From Salinisphaera sp. UBA6602 (GTDB lineage Bacteria > Pseudomonadota > Gammaproteobacteria > Nevskiales > Salinisphaeraceae), in NCBI GenBank assembly GCA_002433465.1, contig DJIE01000092.1, positions 16,717 through 39,178 on the forward strand: a stretch of 22,462 nt of DNA, given 5' to 3'. Shown here piece by piece: positions 7,420 through 17,830 of this stretch. The translations under genes were made by a program, and so were the position numbers. Within the stretch, counting starts at the first letter, position 1, and the number at the start of each line of letters is the position of its first letter. A model generated the notes under the pieces. That model made no database searches. It was not told where the DNA came from and was given only the letters and a program-made list of their open reading frames with translations.

Positions 7420-7683
7420 ATGGCAAAAGGCCAAACACTACAAGAACCATTCCTCAATGCCTTGCGCAAGGAGCGCGTGCCGGTGTCCATATATCTGGTC
7501 AACGGCATCAAGCTTCAGGGTCAGATCGAGTCGTTCGATCAATTCGTCGTGCTCCTGCGCAACGCGGTCAACCAGATGGTCTATAAGCACGCTATTTCCA
7601 CGATCGTGCCATCGCGCAACGTGCGCTCGGAAATGCACGAGGAAATGGGCCACAGCAGCGACGAGGTCGACGGCAATTCCTGA
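7420..7683 (+). CDS. hfq: RNA chaperone Hfq
   Basis: An 87-residue Sm-like protein that forms a homohexameric ring and pairs small RNAs with mRNAs. The Sm1 segment ([20 protein letters not shown]) and Sm2 hallmark [12 protein letters not shown] are intact, as is the N-terminal [19 protein letters not shown] that shapes the proximal U-binding face. The C-terminal tail is short and acidic (SDEVDGNS), closer to the 82-residue pseudomonad form than to the 102-residue enteric one. The ATG at 7420 is preceded by GGAG (7407-7410). The gene ends 23 nt before hflX, so the two probably share transcripts. The A-rich leader resembles sites bound by Hfq's distal face and could serve autoregulation, which is inference. 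Confidence 0.98.
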   Translation: MAKGQTLQEPFLNALRKERVPVSIYLVNGIKLQGQIESFDQFVVLLRNAVNQMVYKHAISTIVPSRNVRSEMHEEMGHSSDEVDGNS

Positions 7684-7706
7684 TTCAGACCGCATGAGCA
7701 GCCGGC

Positions 7707-9050
7707 ATGTTTGAGCGACCGCCCACCGGCCAGTCGGCGGTAATCGTGCATCTCGCGTTCGGCCTCGATGAATATGACGAGGCCGATCGCGAGTTTCACG
7801 AGCTGGTTACCTCTGCCGGTGGCGAGGTGCTTGCCCATGTCGGCGGCAGCCGGCGTACGCCCGATCCGCGCTATTTCGTTGGCGGTGGCAAGGTCGACGA
7901 GATTGCCGAACTCGTGGTTGAACACGGCGCCGAACTGGTGGTGTTCAACCACGATCTTTCCCCCAGCCAGGAACGCAACCTCGAAAAACGCTTGAACGCG
8001 CGCGTTCTCGATCGCGCGGGGCTGATTCTGGATATCTTCGCCGCCCGTGCGCGCTCGCACGAAGGCAAGCTGCAGGTCGAACTGGCGCAGCTACAGCATC
8101 TGGCCACACGGCTGGTACGCGGCTGGTCGCATCTCGAGCGCCAGAAAGGCGGTATCGGGCTGCGTGGGCCCGGTGAAACCCAGCTCGAAACCGATCGGCG
8201 CCTGCTCAACGAACGCATCAAGATGTTGCGTCAGCGTCTGGAGAAGGTAAGCGCACGACGCGAGCAGGGTCGTTCGGCGCGACGGCGCGCGCGAACGCCG
8301 ATCGTATCGCTGGTGGGCTATACCAATGCCGGCAAGTCGACGTTGTTCAATCGTCTGACCGGCGAGGATATTTACGCCGCCGATCAGCTGTTCGCAACCC
8401 TCGACCCGACGCTGCGCCGCATGGACGTGCCGGTGGGCGAGCCTTTGATCGTGGCCGATACGGTCGGCTTCATCCGCGATCTGCCGCATGAGTTGGTGGC
8501 TGCATTCAAGGCCACCCTGGAGGAAACCCGCGAAGCGGACGTGCTGCTGCACGTGATCGACGCGGCCGACGTAGAGCGGCGGGCACATGCGCGCGAAGTC
8601 AACAACGTCCTCGCCGAGATCGGCGCGGGCGAAGTCGCTCAGATCGAGGTGCTCAACAAGGTGGATCTCATCGAGGGCGAATCCCCGCGTATCGAAACCG
8701 ATGCCCACGGGCGCCCGTTGCGGGTATGGCTGTCGGCCGCGAGCGGCGACGGTGTCGACGAACTCAGGGCGGTGCTGGCCGATTTCTGCAACCCGGACAT
8801 GATCGCCGGCGTGCTGCGCGTGCCGGCGGCGAACGGGCGCCTGCGCTCGGCGCTGTTCGAACTGGGTGTGGTGGATGAAGAAAGCTACGACGACGACGGC
8901 GCGAGCCGGCTCAACGTCACCGCCTCGCAGGGTGATCTCGAGCGCATCGTCGCCCAGGCCGGGCTGGCGTTTGATGACGTGCTTGTCGAGCGCCGCGCGG
9001 CGCGTATTGCCGGGTCCGGTGCGGCATCTTCGGCAGCGCCATACACGTAG
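7707..9050 (+). CDS. hflX: Ribosome-splitting GTPase HflX
   Basis: A TRAFAC-class GTPase that binds the 50S subunit and splits stalled 70S ribosomes under heat and antibiotic stress. The 447 residues comprise the N-terminal HflX domain with the nucleotide-contacting GGSRRTPDPRYFVGGGK region (46-62), a coiled-coil helical linker (about 155-190) containing GGIGLRGPGETQLETD, then the G domain. The G domain shows P-loop GYTNAGKST (204-212), DTVGF (251-255), NKVD (317-320) and SAAS (343-346). A C-terminal domain and a short Ala/Ser-rich tail follow, making it slightly longer than the 426-residue E. coli protein. The start is ATG 7707; no strong ribosome-binding site is visible, so translation may depend on read-through from hfq. 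Confidence 0.96.
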   Translation: MFERPPTGQSAVIVHLAFGLDEYDEADREFHELVTSAGGEVLAHVGGSRRTPDPRYFVGGGKVDEIAELVVEHGAELVVFNHDLSPSQERNLEKRLNARVLDRAGLILDIFAARARSHEGKLQVELAQLQHLATRLVRGWSHLERQKGGIGLRGPGETQLETDRRLLNERIKMLRQRLEKVSARREQGRSARRRARTPIVSLVGYTNAGKSTLFNRLTGEDIYAADQLFATLDPTLRRMDVPVGEPLIVADTVGFIRDLPHELVAAFKATLEETREADVLLHVIDAADVERRAHAREVNNVLAEIGAGEVAQIEVLNKVDLIEGESPRIETDAHGRPLRVWLSAASGDGVDELRAVLADFCNPDMIAGVLRVPAANGRLRSALFELGVVDEESYDDDGASRLNVTASQGDLERIVAQAGLAFDDVLVERRAARIAGSGAASSAAPYT

Positions 9051-9385
9051 ACATCGTGAATAGCCCCGGTCGGGCGGTATAGCCGTTATCGCTGTATCCG
9101 CCAGTCGCGTTCGACAGGGGTACAGGGGGTCGATAGAATCGCGCTTTCGCGCCATGTCGGCGACCAATCCCCGTTCCAGTCGCGTGCCGAGACGCTGCGG
9201 TTGTGTGCGTGACGGCAATGTAGAGGAAACAACAGATTTGCTCATGGCAAATGAACGATCGATAGCGGGATCGCCCCGACGGGCGGCCCGGGCAGGCTCT
9301 GCGCACGCGCTACGTATGCGGGCTGGATTTGCTAGCGGCCTTTGCAACTGCGTGTATCAAACCACACAAACCGGAGCGTCCTGAT
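9051..9385 (+). other. Long hflX-hflK gap containing a leader and possible small ORF
   Basis: In this 335-nt gap I see four things. A GGCGG/CCGCC-flanked imperfect hairpin sits at 9073-9102 with no U-tail, a sigma-70 promoter candidate at 9111-9139, and a 6-bp hairpin ATTTGC/GCAAAT at 9236-9252 that encloses an ATG at 9244. A frame from that ATG runs to TGA at 9382-9384, immediately before the hflK start, and is preceded by AGAGGAA. Its codon use (ATA, CTA, ACA, CGA) is unlike neighbouring genes, so I do not call it a gene. Confidence 0.4.
9111..9139 (+). promoter_or_regulatory. Sigma-70 promoter candidate for hflK-hflC
   Basis: TCGACA (9111-9116) and TAGAAT (9134-9139) each match consensus at five of six positions and are separated by exactly 17 bp. 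Transcription would start near 9146 and give a leader of about 240 nt before hflK. This suggests the FtsH-modulator genes have their own promoter in addition to read-through from hflX. Confidence 0.5.
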
Positions 9386-10741
9386 ATGGCCTGGAACGAG
9401 CCCGGCAAGGGCCAGGACCCCTGGGGGGGCGGCAACAAGAACAACGGCAGCGGTCCACCCGACCTGGATCAGCTCTGGCGCAAGTTTCGTGCGCGCATGT
9501 CCGGCAACAAGGGCGGCAGCGGCGGCCACGATAGCGGTGGCGGCGCGGGCGGTCCGAGCCCCGCGATTCTGCTGTTCATCGTGCCGATCGCGCTGGTGAT
9601 CTGGCTGGCCACGGGTCTGTATGTGGTCCAGCCCGGCGAGAAGGGCGTGGTGCTGCGTTTCGGCGACTACACCGAGACCCAGGGGCCGGGTTGGCACTGG
9701 CGTATTCCCTATCCGGTCGACCGGGTTTACAAGGTGGATACGCAACAGGTGCGTCGCGCCAATAACCGCTCGGTGATGCTCACCAAGGACGAGAACATCG
9801 TCGAGGTCGAGGTGGCCGTTCAGTATCGTATTTCGGACGCCATGAACTATCTGTTCCAGCTGCGTGAGCCCGATGCCACGGTGGAACAGGTGCTGCGGTC
9901 GGCGGTACGAGAGATCGTCGGTACCAGCCGCATGAATCAGGTGATTCAGGAAGGCGTGCAGGTCGAGGAGCTCGAGGACCGGGCCCTGGAAAACGTCGAC
10001 CTCAAGGAAGGCTCGGGCTTGCCGGCCGAAAAGGACGCGCTGCAGGGCGTTGACGACAAGCTGGTCGACGAGATCAAGGCGCAGCAGGAAAGCTACCCCG
10101 AGATTACCGACCGTTCGCGGGCAGCGCTGCCCGAGAACGTGCGCAAGATCGTCCAGAGCACGTTGTCGAGCTACGACGCAGGCGTCGACGTCGTCGCGAT
10201 CAACGTGCAGTATTCCCAGCCGCCGGAGCAGGTGCAGGGTGCCTTCGAGGAGGCGATCAAGGCGCGCGAAGAAGAAGAGCGCAAGAAGAACATCGCGCGT
10301 GCCTATGCCCGGGATATCGTAGCCCGGGCCCAGGGTGAGAAAGCACGGATCCTGCTCGATGCGCGCGGCTATCGCGAGCAGAAGACGGCGCGGGCCAAGG
10401 GTGAAGCGCAGCGCTTTACCGATCTTCTCGCCCAGTACGAAAAGGCGCCCGAGGTCACCCGCGAGCGTCTGTATCTGGAAACCATGGGCGACGTGCTGGC
10501 CAACGCAAACCTGATTCTGGCCGAGCAGGGCGGCAATGGCCCCATGATGTATCTGCCGTTGGAAAAGATGCTCAACGACTCGCGTCGTAACAAACAGACC
10601 GAAGCAGCCGCCAACGATGGCATGAACGCCGGTCAGGACAGCGACATCAGCGCCGGTACGTCCGATAGCGGCTCGAACGACACATCGTCGTCGAGCAGCC
10701 GTTCGGTCGACAGTCTCCGCAGCCGGGATCGCAACTCATGA
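9386..10741 (+). CDS. hflK: FtsH protease modulator HflK (SPFH protein) with an insertion
   Basis: With HflC it forms the large inner-membrane SPFH assembly around the FtsH protease. The 451-residue protein has the family's Gly/Asn-rich N-terminus (1-58; DPWGGG, DLDQLWRKF), one membrane anchor (about 59-80), the SPFH/Band-7 domain starting at LYVVQPGEKGVVLRFG, and a charged helical region (about 275-360). A Ser/Asp-rich tail follows. Against E. coli HflK the sequence is collinear up to VIQEG (190) and resumes at RAALPENVRKIVQSTL (245). The 54 residues between are extra and very acidic. The start is ATG 9386 with GGAG nine bases upstream; an upstream in-frame start at 9329 is less likely. The stop overlaps the hflC ATG. 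Confidence 0.95.
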   Translation: MAWNEPGKGQDPWGGGNKNNGSGPPDLDQLWRKFRARMSGNKGGSGGHDSGGGAGGPSPAILLFIVPIALVIWLATGLYVVQPGEKGVVLRFGDYTETQGPGWHWRIPYPVDRVYKVDTQQVRRANNRSVMLTKDENIVEVEVAVQYRISDAMNYLFQLREPDATVEQVLRSAVREIVGTSRMNQVIQEGVQVEELEDRALENVDLKEGSGLPAEKDALQGVDDKLVDEIKAQQESYPEITDRSRAALPENVRKIVQSTLSSYDAGVDVVAINVQYSQPPEQVQGAFEEAIKAREEEERKKNIARAYARDIVARAQGEKARILLDARGYREQKTARAKGEAQRFTDLLAQYEKAPEVTRERLYLETMGDVLANANLILAEQGGNGPMMYLPLEKMLNDSRRNKQTEAAANDGMNAGQDSDISAGTSDSGSNDTSSSSSRSVDSLRSRDRNS

Positions 10742-11619
10742 GCCCCAAGCATATCTTCGCGATTATCGTCGTCGTCATCATCGGCTATCTCGCGCTCGAT
10801 TCGGCCTTCATCGTCGATGAACGCGAGCGCGTGGTCGTGGTTCAGCTCGGTGAGATCGTCGGCCAGAACTATGAGCCGGGTCTGCACTTCAAGAAGCCGA
10901 TCGTTCAGAGCGTGCATTCCTTTGACCGACGCGTCATGACCTTCACCGAGGAAATCGAGCGCGTACTGACGTCGGAGAACAAGAACCTGGCGGTCGATTT
11001 CTACGTGAAATGGCGTATCAACGATACGGTCGACTATTACCTTTCGACCCAGGGTCAGGAGCAGCGTACCCGTGACCTGCTGACCGAAATTGTCGAAAAC
11101 GACCTGCTGGCCGAATTTTCCAAGCGCACGATTCGTCAGGCAGTCGGCGACGATCGCAACGAGATCGTGGCCGCCGTTCAGGTGCAGGCCAATCAGGATG
11201 CCAAGCAGCTCGGCGTTGAGATCGAGGACGTGCGCATCATGCGGCTCGACCTGCCCGAAGAGGTCAGCGAGTCGGTCTACGAACGCATGCGCTCCGAGCG
11301 TCAGGAAGTCATCCGCACGCTGCGTGCGCAGGGCGACGCGGCGGCTCAGGAAATTCGTTCGGACGCCGAGCGTGAACGCACCATCATCCTGGCCGATGCC
11401 TATAGCCAGGGGCAGGTGATTCGCGGTGAGGGCGATGCCCGTGCGGCCGAGCTGTATGCCAATGCTTATCAGGCCAATCCGACGTTCTACAGTTTCTATC
11501 GCAGCCTGCAGCTATATCGCGAATCGCTGGGTAGCGACGACCTGATGCTGCTGCGCCCGGACGGCGAACTGTTCCGCTACTTCAACCCGAGCGCGTCGAA
11601 CGCCGGATCGAACCCGTAG
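10738..11619 (+). CDS. hflC: FtsH protease modulator HflC
   Basis: Partner of HflK in the membrane complex that restrains FtsH. The 293-residue protein has an N-terminal anchor (about 5-23), then the SPFH domain (FIVDERERVVVVQLGEI, EPGLHFKKP, VDFYVKWRI). A long charged coiled-coil helix (about 180-245; ERMRSERQEVIRTLRAQGDA, DAERERTIILADAY) precedes a C-terminal segment with YFNPS. No insertion like that in HflK is seen at the equivalent place. Translation is probably coupled to hflK through the ATGA overlap. Length matches the usual 290-335. Confidence 0.96.
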   Translation: MSPKHIFAIIVVVIIGYLALDSAFIVDERERVVVVQLGEIVGQNYEPGLHFKKPIVQSVHSFDRRVMTFTEEIERVLTSENKNLAVDFYVKWRINDTVDYYLSTQGQEQRTRDLLTEIVENDLLAEFSKRTIRQAVGDDRNEIVAAVQVQANQDAKQLGVEIEDVRIMRLDLPEEVSESVYERMRSERQEVIRTLRAQGDAAAQEIRSDAERERTIILADAYSQGQVIRGEGDARAAELYANAYQANPTFYSFYRSLQLYRESLGSDDLMLLRPDGELFRYFNPSASNAGSNP

Positions 11620-11626
11620 CGGCCGC

Positions 11627-11812
11627 ATGTGGGCGGATATCCTGCGCGCGCTGGCGCTCGTGCTGGTGATCGAGGGGCTGATGCCCTTCCTTGCACCCGA
11701 GCGCTGGCGTGAGATGATGCTGCGGCTGTCGGATGTCGACAGCCGCAGTCTGCGTATTTTCGGGGCCGTGCTCATCGGTGTGGGCGCCGTGCTGCTGCAA
11801 TTAATTCATTGA
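11627..11812 (+). CDS. DUF2065 (YjeT-like) small membrane protein
   Basis: A 61-residue protein with two hydrophobic segments (about 4-22 and 43-60) joined by a charged loop containing LAPERWREMMLRLSDVDSRS, the typical DUF2065 pattern. The function is unknown. In many gammaproteobacteria, as here, it lies directly after hflC (7-nt gap) and before hisZ or purA, so an association with the HflKC complex is plausible but unproven. Confidence 0.9.
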   Translation: MWADILRALALVLVIEGLMPFLAPERWREMMLRLSDVDSRSLRIFGAVLIGVGAVLLQLIH

Positions 11813-11832
11813 CTTAAAGACGTCGGAACGCG

Positions 11833-14336
<2,504 letters not shown>

Positions 14337-14437
14337 ATCGGGGGCAGACGCCACGGTCGTACGGACGGCCGTGGTGTCGGACGTTGCCTGAAGGCTGCCC
14401 AGGCTGTGGGAGCGTTCGGCGGGTAACCGGCGCCCAT

Positions 14438-14470
14438 AAAAAAAAGCCGCGCTGATCAGCGCGGCTTTTT
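14438..14470. terminator. Bidirectional terminator between purA and tRNA-Leu
   Basis: A perfect 20-nt palindrome (14446-14465, GCCGCGCTGATCAGCGCGGC) is flanked by eight A on the left and five T on the right. It can therefore end both plus-strand purA transcripts and minus-strand tRNA transcripts. A weaker hairpin, CCACGGTCG/CGGCCGTGG, lies at 14351-14374. Confidence 0.9.
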
Positions 14471-14519
14471 CATGGATTCCCGACTGGCTGGCGCCTTTCG
14501 GGAATCGTCAATTCGAGCT

Positions 14520-14606
14520 TGGTGCCCAGGAGAGGACTTGAACCTCCACGACCGTTAGGTCACTAGCACCTGAAGCTAGCGCGTCTACCAATTCCGCCAC
14601 CTGGGC
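14520..14606 (-). tRNA. tRNA-Leu (anticodon CAG)
   Basis: On the minus strand the 87-nt gene begins GCCCAGG and ends with the pairing partner CCTGGGC, discriminator A and an encoded CCA. The anticodon arm CTAGC-TTCAGGT-GCTAG gives anticodon CAG, which reads CUG codons. A long variable arm (TGACCTAACGGTCG) and the D-loop GGTAGACGC mark a class II leucine tRNA. The T arm reads GGAGGTTCAAGTCCTCT. It lies opposite to the flanking purA and rnr genes and has its own promoter. Confidence 0.97.
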
Positions 14607-14619
14607 TCGAAGAGCGCGC

Positions 14620-14648
14620 AATTTAGCGATTGCCCCGGCGCTTGTCAA
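14620..14648 (-). promoter_or_regulatory. tRNA-Leu promoter
   Basis: On the minus strand a perfect -35 TTGACA (14643-14648) is followed by 17 bp and -10 TAAATT (14620-14625). The mature tRNA begins 13 bp after the -10. The bases after the -10 are GCGCGC, the GC-rich discriminator typical of stringently controlled stable-RNA promoters. Confidence 0.85.
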
Positions 14649-14706
14649 TCACTGTAAGCAATTGTTGCTTGTGCATGCGTGTAGTTGCGGTATCGTGCGC
14701 GGATAT

Positions 14707-14710
14707 GGAG
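14707..14710 (+). promoter_or_regulatory. Shine-Dalgarno deciding the rnr TTG start
   Basis: GGAG lies seven bases before TTG 14718, the spacing expected of an initiation site. The GGAG overlaps an out-of-frame ATG (14705) that opens a six-codon frame ending at 14725, across the rnr start. Confidence 0.6.
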
Positions 14711-14717
14711 CAAAATC

Positions 14718-17009
14718 TTGAATAAAAAAACGAGCGGTGGCGCCGACTGGCGCGATCGCGATCCGCAGTTTAAAGACGAAAAAGGCAGCTACGCCGAACC
14801 GGTGCCAAGCCGACAGCTGGTGCTGGACGACCTGGCCGAGGCCGGTCGCCCCATGACCTGGGCCGAGCTCACCGAGCTGTATGCGCTGACCGACAAGGCC
14901 GCCGAAGCATTTGAGCATCGCCTGCGCGCGATGCTGCGCGACGGGCAGCTGCTGGAAAACCGGCGCGGCGCGCTGGGTCCGCTCGACAAGATGGACTTGG
15001 TGCGCGGACGCGTTCAGGGCCATCGCGACGGCTTTGGCTTTCTAATCCCCGACGACGGCGAGCAGGACGACGTCTTCCTCAATCCGCGCCAGATGCGTCT
15101 GCTCATGCACGGCGATCGGGCCGTGGTGCGTATCGTTGGACGCGATCATCGCGGTCGTAGGGAAGGGCGCGTCGCCGAAGTGCTCGAACGCGTCAACGAA
15201 AGCGTGGTCGGGCGATTTGTCGAAGAACACGGCGTATGCCACGTGGTCCCCGACAACGCCCGTATCGCCCACGATATTCGCGTGCCCGATGCCGATCGCA
15301 ACGGCGCCGAGCACAACCAGATGGTGACCGTGCGCATCGTCGAGCCGCCGTCCAAGCGGGTGCAGCCGATCGGCGCGGTTGTCGAGGTGCTGGGCGATCG
15401 TATGGCGCCGGGCATGGAGATCGATATCGCCATGCGCTCGCACGGCATTCCCTACGAATGGCCTAGCGAAGCGCTCTCGGAAGCCGAGGTATTCGGCGAT
15501 GCCGTTGCCGAGGCCGACAAGAAAGGGCGTACCGACCTGCGCGACCTGCCGCTGGTGACCATCGACGGCGCCGACGCGCGCGATTTCGACGATGCGGTCT
15601 ATGCCCGCAAGACCCCGCGCGGCTGGCGCCTGTGGGTAGCCATCGCCGATGTTTCCACCTACGTCAAGCCGGGCTCGGCCCTCGATGAAGAAGCGCAGCG
15701 GCGCGCGACCTCGGTGTATTTCCCCGATCATGTCGTGCCGATGCTGCCGGAGGCGTTGTCGAACGGGCTGTGCTCGCTCAACCCCGACGTCGATCGTCTC
15801 GCACTGGTTTGCGAGATGCGCCTGGACAAGCAGGGGCGCATGCGCTCGAGCCGCTTCTATTCGGCGGTGATTCGCTCGCATGCGCGCCTGCTCTACGAAC
15901 AGGTCGCCGACTGGCTGGAAAACCCCGACAACATGCCGGAGCGCTATCGCGATCTGGCCAAGCCGCTGGCCAATCTGAACGGGCTCTACGAAGCGCTGCT
16001 GGCCGAACGGCGCGAGCGCGGCGCGATCGAGTTCGAAACCACCGCCACGCGCATCATCTTCAACGAAGACCGCAAGATCCAGCGCATCGTGCCCACCGAA
16101 CGCAACGTCGCCCACAAGATCATCGAGGAATGCATGATCGCGGCGAACGTGGCTACGGCCACGCATCTGTCGAAAAAGCGCATGCCGTTGCTTTATCGCG
16201 TGCACAGCGGCCCGGCCGCCGATGCCCTCGAGGATCTGCGCGCCTTTCTGGCCGAGCGTGGCCTGTCGCTGCCCGGCGGCAGCGATCCGCAGGCTGCCGA
16301 CTACGCCACGTTGCTGGCCTCCGTCGCCGATCGCAGCGATGCGCATCTGATCCAGACGGTGATGCTGCGCAGTCTCTCGCGTGCGGTCTATAGCCCGCAC
16401 AACGATGGCCACTTCGGGCTTGCGCTGGAAAACTACGCCCACTTCACGTCGCCGATCCGGCGCTATCCGGATTTGCTCGCCCATCGTGCGATCAAGCATC
16501 TGGAAGCGCGCGGCAAGCCCAAGACCTTCGACTATGACGTCGGTGCCATGGAAAGCCTCGGCACCGTCTGTTCAGAAGCGGAAAAGCGCGCCGACGACGC
16601 CACCCGCGACGTCGACGACTGGCTCAAGTGCGAGTACATGAGCGATTCGCTCGGCCAGACGTTCGAAGGCACGGTGACCGGGGTGACGGCGTTCGGCCTT
16701 TTCGTCGAGCTCGACGGTATTTATGCCACCGGCCTGGTGCACGTATCGAGTCTGTCGAACGACTACTACCACTTCGACGCCCAGTCGCGCTGCCTGCGCG
16801 GCGAACGTTCAGGCGTGGTACACCGATTGGCCGATAAGATGAAGGTCAAGGTCGCGCGCGTCGATCTCGACGAGCGCAAGATCGATTTCGAGCTGGTCGA
16901 GCCTGATAGCGCCGCCAGCAAACGCGGCAAGCCGACGCCCAAGCCCAAGGCCGACAAGGGCAAGTCGTCGGGCAGGTCGCGCCGTCAAAACAAGCGAGGT
17001 AAACGTTGA
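14718..17009 (+). CDS. rnr: Ribonuclease R
   Basis: A processive 3'-5' exoribonuclease of the RNB/RNase II family that degrades structured RNA and takes part in rRNA quality control. The domain order from the N-terminus is a winged-helix region (about 25-85), two cold-shock domains (DLVRGRVQGHRDGFGFLIPD first), the RNB catalytic domain and an S1 domain (TFEGTVTGVTAFGLFVELDG). The RNB domain carries the metal-ligand motif DGADARDFDDAV (D283, D289, D291, D292). A short Lys/Arg-rich tail follows. At 763 residues it is somewhat shorter than E. coli RNase R because of the tail. The start at TTG 14718 is supported by GGAG seven bases upstream; another TTG at 14685 lacks a site. The stop overlaps the next gene by one base. 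Confidence 0.96.
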   Translation: MNKKTSGGADWRDRDPQFKDEKGSYAEPVPSRQLVLDDLAEAGRPMTWAELTELYALTDKAAEAFEHRLRAMLRDGQLLENRRGALGPLDKMDLVRGRVQGHRDGFGFLIPDDGEQDDVFLNPRQMRLLMHGDRAVVRIVGRDHRGRREGRVAEVLERVNESVVGRFVEEHGVCHVVPDNARIAHDIRVPDADRNGAEHNQMVTVRIVEPPSKRVQPIGAVVEVLGDRMAPGMEIDIAMRSHGIPYEWPSEALSEAEVFGDAVAEADKKGRTDLRDLPLVTIDGADARDFDDAVYARKTPRGWRLWVAIADVSTYVKPGSALDEEAQRRATSVYFPDHVVPMLPEALSNGLCSLNPDVDRLALVCEMRLDKQGRMRSSRFYSAVIRSHARLLYEQVADWLENPDNMPERYRDLAKPLANLNGLYEALLAERRERGAIEFETTATRIIFNEDRKIQRIVPTERNVAHKIIEECMIAANVATATHLSKKRMPLLYRVHSGPAADALEDLRAFLAERGLSLPGGSDPQAADYATLLASVADRSDAHLIQTVMLRSLSRAVYSPHNDGHFGLALENYAHFTSPIRRYPDLLAHRAIKHLEARGKPKTFDYDVGAMESLGTVCSEAEKRADDATRDVDDWLKCEYMSDSLGQTFEGTVTGVTAFGLFVELDGIYATGLVHVSSLSNDYYHFDAQSRCLRGERSGVVHRLADKMKVKVARVDLDERKIDFELVEPDSAASKRGKPTPKPKADKGKSSGRSRRQNKRGKR

Positions 17010-17728
17010 TGAACCGGTCCACGACCCCCAAGAATTCTGCAATCCTGCTGGTGGCACTGCTGTGCACGGCATTGTTCGTGACCGCCTGCGCGGGTGATCC
17101 GAACCGCAAGACCAAGATCGGCGCCGGCGTGGGCGCCGTGCTGGGTGGTATCGCCGGATCCCAGCTGGGCGACAAGTCGGGCACCAACGCTGCCATCGGT
17201 GCGGCGGTGGGTGCCCTGGCCGGCGGCGCGTCCGGGCGCTATATGGACAACCAGCAGAAAGAACTCAACGAAAAGCTTCAGGCCGAGCAGGCACGTGATG
17301 TGCTCAACCTCACCCGCCTGAGCGGCGACGCGCTCAAGATCGGCGTGGCCAGCGATGCCTCGTTTGCGGTGGACAGCGCGACGTTGTCGGGTAACGCGCA
17401 GAGCACTTTCAACAAGATCGCCGAAACCCTGAAGAACTATGACAAGACCGCTATTCATGTGGTCGGCCACACGGACAGCACTGGCAGCGACGAGTACAAC
17501 ATGAAGCTCTCGCAGCAGCGTGCGCAGGCCGTCGCCCAGTTCCTGACCAGCCGCGGCGTGGACTCGCAGCGCGTACTGACCTGGGGCCGTGGCGAGACGC
17601 AACCGATTGCGACCAACGACACCGAGGCCGGCCGTGCCGAGAACCGTCGTGTGGATATCGTGATCAAGCCGATCGTGGAAGGTCAGGAATCGCAGGCGTT
17701 CGCGGAACCGCCGTATCTGGGGTCGTAA
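17009..17728 (+). CDS. OmpA-family lipoprotein with glycine zipper (YiaD-like)
   Basis: A 239-residue predicted outer-membrane lipoprotein. A signal peptide (1-26) ends in the lipobox VTAC with acylated C27, followed by Ala, which permits outer-membrane sorting. Residues 37-77 are a double glycine-zipper (GAGVGAVLGGIAGSQLG, AAIGAAVGALAGGASG) of the YMGG/Gly-zipper type. After a short coiled stretch (80-100) comes the OmpA-like peptidoglycan-binding domain with GHTDSTGSDEYNMKLSQQRA and the NRRVDI arginine motif. It probably tethers the outer membrane to peptidoglycan. GAGG at 16996-16999 serves ATG 17009, which overlaps the rnr stop (TGATG), implying coupled translation. Confidence 0.92.
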   Translation: MNRSTTPKNSAILLVALLCTALFVTACAGDPNRKTKIGAGVGAVLGGIAGSQLGDKSGTNAAIGAAVGALAGGASGRYMDNQQKELNEKLQAEQARDVLNLTRLSGDALKIGVASDASFAVDSATLSGNAQSTFNKIAETLKNYDKTAIHVVGHTDSTGSDEYNMKLSQQRAQAVAQFLTSRGVDSQRVLTWGRGETQPIATNDTEAGRAENRRVDIVIKPIVEGQESQAFAEPPYLGS

Positions 17729-17758
17729 GCGCGAGCCATCGGCAGGTCCAAGTCGTCG

Positions 17759-17786
17759 AGAAAGCCCGGTTCTGCCGGGCTTTCTT
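17759..17786 (+). terminator. Rho-independent terminator after the lipoprotein gene
   Basis: AGAAAGCCCGG (17759-17769) pairs with CCGGGCTTTCT (17775-17785) around a 5-nt loop. The T-rich 3' arm (TTTCTT) serves as a U-tract. It separates the rnr-lipoprotein unit from rlmB. Confidence 0.8.
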
Positions 17787-17830
17787 GATTGGGCGCTTTC
17801 CCTGCGCCCAGGAATGAAACGAGGCGTCGA

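Noticed and set aside
8091..9347. 418-codon minus-strand frame opposite hflX and the hflK leader
   Set aside because: Mostly the complement of the HflX G domain; the part in the gap has no coding character.
15042..16499. 485-codon minus-strand frame opposite rnr
   Set aside because: Shadow of the RNase R catalytic domain, which is fully conserved on the plus strand.
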